64,000 nucleotides of DNA, from contig CAIMFH010000075.1 of assembly GCA_903840265.1 (NCBI GenBank), forward strand, positions 33,323 through 97,322, in the 5' to 3' direction. Below the pieces are notes generated by a model that was not told the DNA's origin, searched no databases, and saw only the letters and a list, made by a program, of their open reading frames with translations. The translations under genes were made by a program, and so were the position numbers. Positions 38,605 to 45,672 of this stretch are shown here, in pieces (positions within the stretch are counted from its first letter, which is position 1; each line of letters starts with the position of its first letter). This stretch comes from an uncultured Schlesneria sp. GTDB taxonomy: Bacteria > Planctomycetota > Planctomycetia > Planctomycetales > Planctomycetaceae.

Positions 38605-38903
38605 TCCAATGACCTTGTAAGGATGATCCCGCCAACCATGCAACAGCCCTTCGCCGTTTCACATCGGTTAACAGGTCACTGGCAAAAATTTAGGCCAGAA
38701 AAGATCGTGTGTCAAAAAAACAACGTCGTCAGTGACTCTTTATTTCCGAGGGGCAACATTGCATTGGCAGACACCGATGATTGGACGCTCGGTACAACCC
38801 ATACCACCGTTCTTTTGGTCGCACGCGGCGTCGGCGAGGCCAATCAACAATCACAAAACGGGACCAGAACGCAGGCGTGGGCCGGTCGTGTGATACGGTA
38901 TCG

Positions 38904-39341
38904 ATGGACAGTGAGATTTCTTCAACTTCTCACCGTTTATTCTTTAACACCTCACCGTTCAATAGTGCGGATCAACTTGCCATGACAGCGGTTTTCGGTC
39001 CGGTAATCTTCGACAAGCAGCATGCGTTGGCACGTCTGGGCGGCCTGGAAGATGTCTTACGCGATGTCATGCAGCTCATGACCACCGAAAGTCCTCGCGT
39101 GTATGCCGAAATCGGAGCTTCATTCCAGCGCGGAGATGTCGTGGCACTAAAACGATCCGCTCACACATTGAAAGGCGCAGTCGGATTGGTCGGTGCAATC
39201 GATCTGGTGCGCAGGCTCCGGCACGTTGAAGATTCGGCGAGCAGTGGCGAACTCGCCACGGCCGCCACGGAGTTTGACGAGATCGACCGCCAATTCGCCG
39301 AATTGCAACGAATTCTGGCCTTGGAACTCCTGTGCAACTAA
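38904..39341 (+). CDS. Histidine-containing phosphotransfer (HPt) protein
   Basis: Phosphorelay intermediate of 145 residues. The HPt four-helix bundle spans about residues 38-140, with the phospho-accepting His in LKRSAHTLKGAVGLVGAIDL, the standard HxxKG-like motif, preceded by VYAEIGASFQRGDV and followed by RRLRHVEDSA. The N-terminal 26 residues before a second in-frame ATG (38982) are less certain; either start is possible. It has no kinase or receiver of its own. The neighbours (receiver-ATPase at 37699, receiver-like protein at 39551, histidine kinase at 40076) supply the missing relay partners, so the four genes probably form one pathway. Confidence 0.88.
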   Translation: MDSEISSTSHRLFFNTSPFNSADQLAMTAVFGPVIFDKQHALARLGGLEDVLRDVMQLMTTESPRVYAEIGASFQRGDVVALKRSAHTLKGAVGLVGAIDLVRRLRHVEDSASSGELATAATEFDEIDRQFAELQRILALELLCN

Positions 39342-39431
39342 GCATCGAAGCGGGGTCGTGACCAATTCAGGCCCTGAATCCAAGCGATATTTGCAGCTCT
39401 CTGCAGTCCCAGAAGCCAGCTTGAATTGATT

Positions 39432-39460
39432 TTGACACGTTTGCGACTTCTGACTAAAGT
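39432..39460 (+). promoter_or_regulatory. Candidate sigma-70-type promoter for the receiver-like gene
   Basis: A perfect -35 TTGACA (39432-39437) is separated by 17 bases from TAAAGT (39455-39460), matching the -10 at four of six positions. The predicted transcript would begin near 39467, about 84 bases before the GTG at 39551. Confidence 0.4.
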
Positions 39461-39473
39461 TGCGCCAGAAACA

Positions 39474-39493
39474 CGAACCGAAGGACCGGTTCG
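39474..39493 (+). promoter_or_regulatory. Leader hairpin upstream of the receiver-like gene
   Basis: CGAACCG and CGGTTCG form a perfect 7-bp stem around AAGGAC, just after the candidate promoter. It lies in the predicted 5' leader. A regulatory role is inference. Confidence 0.3.
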
Positions 39494-39550
39494 AGAAATG
39501 CGGGCCGTTCGATAGAACGCTGCCCCGGTCAGACAGGGAAGGACGGCCGA

Positions 39551-39895
39551 GTGAACGTATCGCAGCGAGTGCTGGTGATTGGCGGAGTCTCAGATACAGC
39601 GACCGTCTTACAGGCTGTCTTTGAACCGCGAGGTGCCACGGTTGAACGTAGCCGTACGCACCGTCCTGCGCCGGCGAATGCTCGGTTCTCGTCGGAAGTC
39701 ATCGTCATCGATTTGGATGCCGAACAGGATTTTGAGCCCCAGGCAGATTGCAGCCTTGTATCCAGCCGAGTCTTGATCGGTTCTGATACACCAAAACGCA
39801 TCGCTCCGGACGAACGCTTCCTCTCGAAGCCATTCCAGTACCCGGAGCTCGTCAAGGCAATTGAAGAATTACTGAGCACACGCCCGGCTGCCTGA
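39551..39895 (+). CDS. Receiver-like (CheY-fold) single-domain protein
   Basis: Small 114-residue protein with the outline of a receiver domain: RVLVIGGVSDTATVLQAVFE, a hydrophobic third strand VIVIDLDAEQDF that supplies a candidate Asp, VLIGSD, and the last-loop motif FLSKPFQYPELVKAIEELL with the conserved Lys-Pro. The N-terminal acidic pair that binds magnesium is replaced by GGVSD, so phosphorylation is doubtful and it may be a degenerate receiver used as a binding module. The start is GTG 39551, with GGAAGGA about 7 bases upstream. It is flanked by the HPt gene (209 bases before) and the histidine kinase gene (180 bases after) on the same strand. Confidence 0.75.
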   Translation: MNVSQRVLVIGGVSDTATVLQAVFEPRGATVERSRTHRPAPANARFSSEVIVIDLDAEQDFEPQADCSLVSSRVLIGSDTPKRIAPDERFLSKPFQYPELVKAIEELLSTRPAA

Positions 39896-40075
39896 AGCCG
39901 TCGTTATGCACATAGCGGACTGTGCAGGACACCGAATTTGCGTACTTCCACGCTCTGCGCAATCAGAAATGCCCCTGCTGCGGTTGTCAGATGACTTTCT
40001 TCGGCCGATAGTATTGCGATGGAAGCGGCGCGCTGTTGGCGGGCCGCCAGCAATACGTGGCCGAGGGCTTGGGTT

Positions 40076-41752
40076 GTGAAGCGAGCATCGTTACTCGTCG
40101 TTCAGGGTGCAGAGCAAGGTACCCGCTTCGATGTGGCTGACGCTCCCGTCTTCATGGGCCGCGGCGTCAGCAATGAAGTGCGGCTTCACGACACGGAAGT
40201 TTCGCGCGTGCATGCTTCGATCCAGATCAAGGACGGCGTCTTTAGTTTGACCGATCGCAACAGTTCCAATGGAACGTTCGTGAACGGGAAACCAGTGACG
40301 ACGCACACGCTGATCGATGGCGATCAGATTCAGTTGGGTCGGACGGTTCTGCTGTTCAGCGACGTGAACCAAGGCAGCCGGACCGGATTGGCGGCTGAAC
40401 GAATCCAACTTCTGCAGCGGCACGATCCAGCCGATCGCTCCAGCATCATCAGCCGCGTGGGCCAGGATGCCCCACTTCCGCCCGTCGTTCCGTCAGTGGA
40501 AGACGACAGCCAGACACTTTCGAATCTGGCGGTGCTATATCGAATCACCGAAGAAGTGGCGCGGCCGACTGTTTCCATGGATCAACTGTTGCAACGGATT
40601 CTGGACCTGACCATCGAATCGATCGGTGCCGATCGTGGCTGCGTCTTGCTGACTGATCCACAGACAGGCGAAATTACTCCGCAGGCGATCAGCGAGCACC
40701 GCGGGCACGATACCGGCGCGCGAATGCCGGTCTCGAGAACGATCGTCGACTACGTCTTCAAAACCAATCAGGGGGTTCGCACGGCCGACGCTCAGCACGA
40801 CAGTCGATTCGATGGCGGTCGCAGCATAGTACAGGCCGGCATCCGCGAGGCGATGTGCGTCCCCATGCAAGGTCGCCATGAATTGATGGGCGTGATCTAC
40901 GTCGACATCACGACTCCCGCCGACCGACTGCTGTCGACGGGCAAGGTGGCTGGCTTTCGAGAAGACCAGTTGCGAATGCTTGTCGCCATTGGTCGCCAAG
41001 CCGCACTGGCCGTCGAAAACTATCGCTACCAGCAGGCCATCGTGAAGGCCGAGCGACTGGCGGCCATGGGTCAGACGATTGCGACAATCAGCCATCACAT
41101 CAAGAACATTCTGCAGGGTATTCGCGGCGGCAGTTACTTGATCGACATGGGGCTGAACGACCATAACGAGGATCTGGTTCGCAAAGGGTGGCACGTCGTC
41201 GAAAAGAATCAGACCAGGATCTATAACCTGGTCATGGACATGCTGACGTTCAGCAAGGAGCGTCAGCCCGCTCATGAACGTGCCAATTTGAATGAAACCG
41301 TGGCGGATGTCGTCGAACTCATGCAGTCACGCGCTGACGAATGCGCTGTCGATCTGCAGTACCGCCCCAATCCGAATCTCGCCGTTTGCATCTTCGACTC
41401 CGAGGGAATTCATCGGGCCGTCCTGAACATCGTCACGAACGCCATTGACGCCGTTGAAGGGGCGGAATCCCCGATCGTCCTGATCGAAACCGGCCATCAG
41501 ACTGACACAGACATGATCTGGGTGGCAGTCTCCGACAACGGACCCGGCATTCCCGAGAATCAAGTCTCCAAAATCTTTCAGGTGTTCGAATCCACGAAGG
41601 GTGCTCGTGGGACGGGACTTGGACTCGCCGTCAGTCAGAAAATTCTGCGGGAGCACGGCGGAGAAATCACCGTCGAAAGCCGGCCCGGCGAAGGGTCTCG
41701 ATTCATGCTGGCATGGCCGCGAATTGAAGACGAAGGCCAAACGATCGCATAG
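40076..41752 (+). CDS. FHA-GAF sensor histidine kinase
   Basis: Cytoplasmic histidine kinase of 558 residues without membrane segments. Residues about 1-95 are an FHA phosphothreonine-binding domain (FMGRGVSNEVRLHDTEVSRVHASI and SSNGTFVNGKPV). A GAF domain follows at about 160-320 (SIGADRGCVLLTDPQTG; AMCVPMQGRHELMGVIYVD). The dimerisation/H-box is AAMGQTIATISHHIKNILQGI, and the ATPase has NIVTNAIDAVEG (N box), VSDNGPGIPENQV (G1) and STKGARGTGLGLAVSQKI (G2). GTG 40076 fits the FHA start (VKRASLLVVQG); an ATG at 40019 would add 19 atypical residues. FHA input implies coupling to Ser/Thr kinases, which planctomycetes have in large numbers. Likely donor to the HPt protein. Confidence 0.93.
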   Translation: MKRASLLVVQGAEQGTRFDVADAPVFMGRGVSNEVRLHDTEVSRVHASIQIKDGVFSLTDRNSSNGTFVNGKPVTTHTLIDGDQIQLGRTVLLFSDVNQGSRTGLAAERIQLLQRHDPADRSSIISRVGQDAPLPPVVPSVEDDSQTLSNLAVLYRITEEVARPTVSMDQLLQRILDLTIESIGADRGCVLLTDPQTGEITPQAISEHRGHDTGARMPVSRTIVDYVFKTNQGVRTADAQHDSRFDGGRSIVQAGIREAMCVPMQGRHELMGVIYVDITTPADRLLSTGKVAGFREDQLRMLVAIGRQAALAVENYRYQQAIVKAERLAAMGQTIATISHHIKNILQGIRGGSYLIDMGLNDHNEDLVRKGWHVVEKNQTRIYNLVMDMLTFSKERQPAHERANLNETVADVVELMQSRADECAVDLQYRPNPNLAVCIFDSEGIHRAVLNIVTNAIDAVEGAESPIVLIETGHQTDTDMIWVAVSDNGPGIPENQVSKIFQVFESTKGARGTGLGLAVSQKILREHGGEITVESRPGEGSRFMLAWPRIEDEGQTIA

Positions 41753-41771
41753 CGTCATCACCGCTCGACAG

Positions 41772-43283
41772 CTACGGATCCAGGGCGCGGATTTCCACCC
41801 TGACACTCCCTTTGTTGTCGTGGAGGGAATTCCATTCGTCATTGATTCGTAAGTACATCGTTCCAGAGACCGGTGCCGTGAACTCGCCGCCAGAGCCAAT
41901 CGGGTAAATCCGCATCATTGAATCCTCCACGCCACCCGTTTCTCCTGCCTCCGTCCGCAAGCAGCCCAGTAACAGACCAAGCGGCTTCCCGCCAAAGTAT
42001 CGAAAGCTGATCCCTGGTGGCTCACTGATCCACGGTTTCGGATCCTGAGCAAGCTCGAAACGTCCCGTTGCACTGATCAGGTATTTATCCCCTTCGCGCA
42101 TCAGGACTGAGCTCGACTGCCATCCACGGTCGGCTTTGATCTCGATTTCACCGCGCGGACGTGAAGCAGAGAGTTCATCGCCGGATTGGAAATCGATGGC
42201 TGCACGAGTCGTGTCGTAGCCGTATTGCAGGTTCTGCGCGAACAGCGTCCATTCGGTTGCCAGATATCGAGTATCCGGACCGAACGTGCGATTGAACTCG
42301 GTTGCAAATGCATTCCGCTGCAGATGCCCGCCCAACTTCCGAAAACGTTCTCGATACCGAGGGTGCGTATCAAGAAACGTACATAAACCCCACGACCAGG
42401 CATACTGATCCGTCTTCAAGAACTCTTCCGGTCTCAGGTCCATGATCTCCGTGACCGATTTCGCCTTTCCACTGGCGTAGTCATTTCGAATGACGGTGAT
42501 CCGGCCCGATCCAGCGAATTTCTCTGGCGATGTTGGCATAACTCGGAACTCCACAGTTCCATCTTGGGCGATTCGATGCGTCCCAAAACATTCGGCCATT
42601 CCTTCCATATACCAGACGGGGGCGTCGACATCGGGCATGATGGTCATGAAGCAATGCGTCGCCTCGTGAATTAGCAGGTGCCGACGATAATAGTCATACG
42701 ATTGCTCGCGCATCCAGAATTCGTTGCGTCGATGGCGGCCGTGTTCGAATCGCGGCAGGTCACCAGGAATCAAGCCCGCGTCACGAAACAGCGCGTCATC
42801 GCCAATCAAATAACCTGTCATTTGGAACTCGGTCCGCGCTCGGTCTGGCGGGAGTGCTCCAAAGTAATTTTCGAGAGCTTCGTAAGCACGATCGATCACC
42901 GCCGGAAGAGTGGCGGCAACCTGCGGATCGATATCGGTGTACAGCTTCAATCGCTTCGACTCAAAACACCTGATCCCGACATCAGCGAGACGCTGGTCAT
43001 TGTGCGGCAACCTCGCATCGTTGGGACGGAAGACTTGCTGCGGTGTGGTCTCCTCGAGAGGATCCGAATTCGCCTTCGCGCCCTTCACAACGAACTCATC
43101 CGTGGTCGCTGTAAGCTCAATCGGCTTCGTCGGTGCCACTCTCTTCGGCGCAACTTCAATGTCCCTGGGCTCTGCCTTCGCAACGGGCGGCAACGCAGCA
43201 GGCTTCGTGCCGCATCCGATCGTGACACTGATCGCACACACCAGCATCGAAGCGATCGCAACATATTGATTTCGATCTGTCAT
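41772..43283 (-). CDS. Lipoprotein with gluzincin-like motif and C-terminal beta-sandwich
   Basis: Predicted lipoprotein of 503 residues. The signal ends in a lipobox (ISVTIGCG). After a Pro/Lys/Glu linker comes a domain (about 100-350) with LLIHEATHCFMTIM, an HExxH-like motif reading HEATH, followed 15-20 residues later by WYMEGMAECFGTH, where a Glu could be the third zinc ligand. This is the pattern of DUF1570-like and other gluzincin peptidases. The C-terminal 130 residues (RGWQSSSVLMREGDKYLISA ... GTMYLRINDEWNSLHDNKG) resemble the LecA-type carbohydrate-binding beta-sandwich. AGGGT lies about 7 bases before the ATG. A cell-surface protease or glycan-associated peptidase is the best guess. 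It converges with the histidine kinase gene. Confidence 0.78.
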   Translation of the reverse strand: MTDRNQYVAIASMLVCAISVTIGCGTKPAALPPVAKAEPRDIEVAPKRVAPTKPIELTATTDEFVVKGAKANSDPLEETTPQQVFRPNDARLPHNDQRLADVGIRCFESKRLKLYTDIDPQVAATLPAVIDRAYEALENYFGALPPDRARTEFQMTGYLIGDDALFRDAGLIPGDLPRFEHGRHRRNEFWMREQSYDYYRRHLLIHEATHCFMTIMPDVDAPVWYMEGMAECFGTHRIAQDGTVEFRVMPTSPEKFAGSGRITVIRNDYASGKAKSVTEIMDLRPEEFLKTDQYAWSWGLCTFLDTHPRYRERFRKLGGHLQRNAFATEFNRTFGPDTRYLATEWTLFAQNLQYGYDTTRAAIDFQSGDELSASRPRGEIEIKADRGWQSSSVLMREGDKYLISATGRFELAQDPKPWISEPPGISFRYFGGKPLGLLLGCLRTEAGETGGVEDSMMRIYPIGSGGEFTAPVSGTMYLRINDEWNSLHDNKGSVRVEIRALDP

Positions 43284-43459
43284 CGATCACCCTGCATCCG
43301 GCGGAAATTGCACACGGACTTACTCACCCGGCAAATGCAATCAGTTGCAAGTCTTGATATTGTCTGGCAACTTGAAACAAGTACGGATCTTCAGACTTTC
43401 ACTGCCCGTTTGCAATTCTATTCGACATCAGCCCAGCCAATATCCCAGAGGAGCGTTCG

Positions 43460-44272
43460 ATGGCTTCGTTCATCTATTGCTTGAATGCCAGCACAATTCG
43501 TCCGACACCAATCTTGGACAAGATTCGAATCGCGGGCGAAGTCGGTTATCAAGCCATTGAATTGTGGCATGATGAAATCGAAGCGTTCGTCGCAGCCGGT
43601 CGTCCGCTCAACGACATCAAGAAAGCACTGAACGACGCAGGCTTGACTGTTCCGACCACGATCTACCTGCGAGGCTGGTGCGACACGACAGGTGCGGAGC
43701 ACACCGCGGGTCTCGACGAATGCAAGAAACGTCTTGAGCAAGCCGCCGCATTGGGAGCTGTTTACAGCATCGCGAGCCCAGCCGGCGGCAAAGTCGATGT
43801 CGCACTCGCCGCCAAAAACTATCGCGAACTGGTGGACATCGGTCTTTCGTTCGGTGTGAAACCCGCGATGGAGTACCTGGGATTTGTAGAACAGATCAAC
43901 TCGATCGAATCAGCCCTCGAAATCATGACGCTGTCCGGACATCCTCAAGCAACTATCATCGTCGACCCGTTCCATAATTTCCGAGGCGGCGGCTCGTTTG
44001 ATTCTCTCGCGAAGTTGAGCGGCGACCAGATCGCCATCAGCCACTTCAACGACACACCTTCGTCACCCTCGCGACTCGAGCAGCATGATCACAGCCGCGT
44101 TCTCCCAGGAGAGGGCCATCTGAACCTGAAGCAGTGGATCGGCCTGTTAAAGCAAATCGGCTACAAGAGTTGGTTGTCGTTGGAACTCTTTAACGAAGCC
44201 CTCTGGGCTCGCGATCCAAAAGAAGTCGCCAAACGAGGTCTTGAATCGATGCGCGCCGTTGCTGAAGCGTAA
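43460..44272 (+). CDS. Sugar phosphate isomerase/epimerase (xylose-isomerase-like TIM barrel)
   Basis: Cytoplasmic enzyme of the AP-endonuclease-2/xylose isomerase-like superfamily, 270 residues. Candidate metal ligands occur in the family order: AMEYLGF (Glu), IIVDPFHNFRGGG (Asp and His), ISHFND (His) and SLELFNEALW (Glu). The N-terminus SFIYCLNASTI and GYQAIELWHDEIEA are typical of inosose dehydratase/sugar epimerase relatives. The exact substrate (for example an inosose, keto-sugar or hydroxypyruvate) cannot be deduced. GAGGAGCG precedes the ATG. It converges with the DUF1552 gene, with only 3 bases between stop codons. It stands alone on its strand. Confidence 0.87.
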   Translation: MASFIYCLNASTIRPTPILDKIRIAGEVGYQAIELWHDEIEAFVAAGRPLNDIKKALNDAGLTVPTTIYLRGWCDTTGAEHTAGLDECKKRLEQAAALGAVYSIASPAGGKVDVALAAKNYRELVDIGLSFGVKPAMEYLGFVEQINSIESALEIMTLSGHPQATIIVDPFHNFRGGGSFDSLAKLSGDQIAISHFNDTPSSPSRLEQHDHSRVLPGEGHLNLKQWIGLLKQIGYKSWLSLELFNEALWARDPKEVAKRGLESMRAVAEA

Positions 44273-44275
44273 CCG

Positions 44276-45619
44276 TCACACCAACCCCGTTAACGTTCCC
44301 GTCGCATCGGCGAACTTGTCTGTCTCGACACCCATCTTTTGTGCCAACGTCAACAAGACGTTGGACAGCGGCGGATGCTTGTCCTGGTCGAATCCCAGAT
44401 GCTGGCCGTGTTTCAGTCCCAGCCTCTGGCCACCGGCGACCAACGTCGGCAAGTTCTTGGGAGAATGATCGCCCCCCTTCCCCGAATTCATACCGCTGCC
44501 GAACAACACGATGGTACGGTCCAGCATCCGACCATCGGCTTCGGAAGTCGACTTCAGCATGTCGAGGAACCGCCCCAGTCGCGACAGATGGAAACGATCG
44601 ATCGCCGCGAGCTTCTTCAGCATTCCGGCATCGCCGCCGTGGTGCGACAGTTCGTGATGATTCTCGCCGCCACCTCCGTAGCCACCCGCCTCACGAGACC
44701 ATTCGAACGTGATCACGCGCGTGGTATCTGTGATGAACGCCAGGTAAGTTAACTCCAGCATCACATCCAGCCACATCGGACGATCGTGAGCGTCACCCGG
44801 TTGACTAGCCAATTGCAATCCCGTCTCGACCACGGTGGCTTTTGGCCTGTCGATCCAAGATTGGAGTCGCTCGACCTGTTTCTCTGTCTGCCGCACGCTG
44901 CTAAGGTACTCGTCGACCTTGCGCCGATCGTTGGCTCCCAGCTTGCGATCCAATGACTTGGCTTCGCCAGCGATGTCATCCAGGATCGAACGTCGCTCGG
45001 CATATCGCTTCAGCGTCGCGGCGCGATCATCAGCCGAATCAGCCACGAACAGGCGATCGAACATTCGACGAGGCGAGTTCTCCGATGGCAATGGCGTGCC
45101 ATTCACATCGAACGACAAGGTATGGCTATGGCCTGCCGCCCCGGTCCCCGACATGTCCCCCAATTGCAGGGATGAGTAACGGGTTTGCTGGCCGTGCAGT
45201 TCTGCGACAACCTGATCAATCGACTGCGAGTTCGTGTAGTCCGCACCCGGCTTGCTCTTTAAATTGGCGGCTGTCAGCCAGGTATCGGCACCGCTGTGCC
45301 CACCAGGCGAGGCAGGATGCCCCATTCCCGTTAACACTGAGAAATCGTCACGATGCTCTTTCAACACCTCTAGTGTCGGCGACAACTCATAGTCGGCACC
45401 GCTGGTCGTCGGAACCCATTCGAGGATATTCACGCCGTTGGGGATATAGCAACAGATCATCCGTGGGTGAACGACATTCGATTTGTCCCACGATTTGAAG
45501 GTCGACGGCGCTGCCATCGCACGTGGAAGCATCGCGTCCAGCAACGGCAACGTGATCGCGGCACCGGCGGCTCGAAGGATGTGTCGGCGGGAAAGTGGTG
45601 TCTGGAAAAATGAAGTCAT
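44276..45619 (-). CDS. DUF1552 family protein, Tat-exported
   Basis: Planctomycete/verrucomicrobial family of unknown function, always encoded next to DUF1592-type cytochromes. The 447-residue product has a clear Tat signal (SRRHILRAAGAAITLPLLDA). Family marks are ICCYIPNGVNILEWVP, GMGHPASPGGHSGADTWLT, SQSIDQVVAELHG, NDRRKVDEYLSSVRQTEKQVE, TDTTRVITFEWSREAGGYG, HHELSHHGGDAGMLKKL and LFGSGMNSGKGGDHSPKNLP. The fold is related to DUF1501 and hence to the alkaline phosphatase group, with many His/Asp residues that could bind metal. It lies 53 bases downstream of the DUF1592-type gene and is the second gene of that operon. Confidence 0.93.
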   Translation of the reverse strand: MTSFFQTPLSRRHILRAAGAAITLPLLDAMLPRAMAAPSTFKSWDKSNVVHPRMICCYIPNGVNILEWVPTTSGADYELSPTLEVLKEHRDDFSVLTGMGHPASPGGHSGADTWLTAANLKSKPGADYTNSQSIDQVVAELHGQQTRYSSLQLGDMSGTGAAGHSHTLSFDVNGTPLPSENSPRRMFDRLFVADSADDRAATLKRYAERRSILDDIAGEAKSLDRKLGANDRRKVDEYLSSVRQTEKQVERLQSWIDRPKATVVETGLQLASQPGDAHDRPMWLDVMLELTYLAFITDTTRVITFEWSREAGGYGGGGENHHELSHHGGDAGMLKKLAAIDRFHLSRLGRFLDMLKSTSEADGRMLDRTIVLFGSGMNSGKGGDHSPKNLPTLVAGGQRLGLKHGQHLGFDQDKHPPLSNVLLTLAQKMGVETDKFADATGTLTGLV

Positions 45620-45672
45620 GATGAATCTTGGCCTCTTGGTGCTGCTGGACGACTGCTCTCCACAATCACCGA

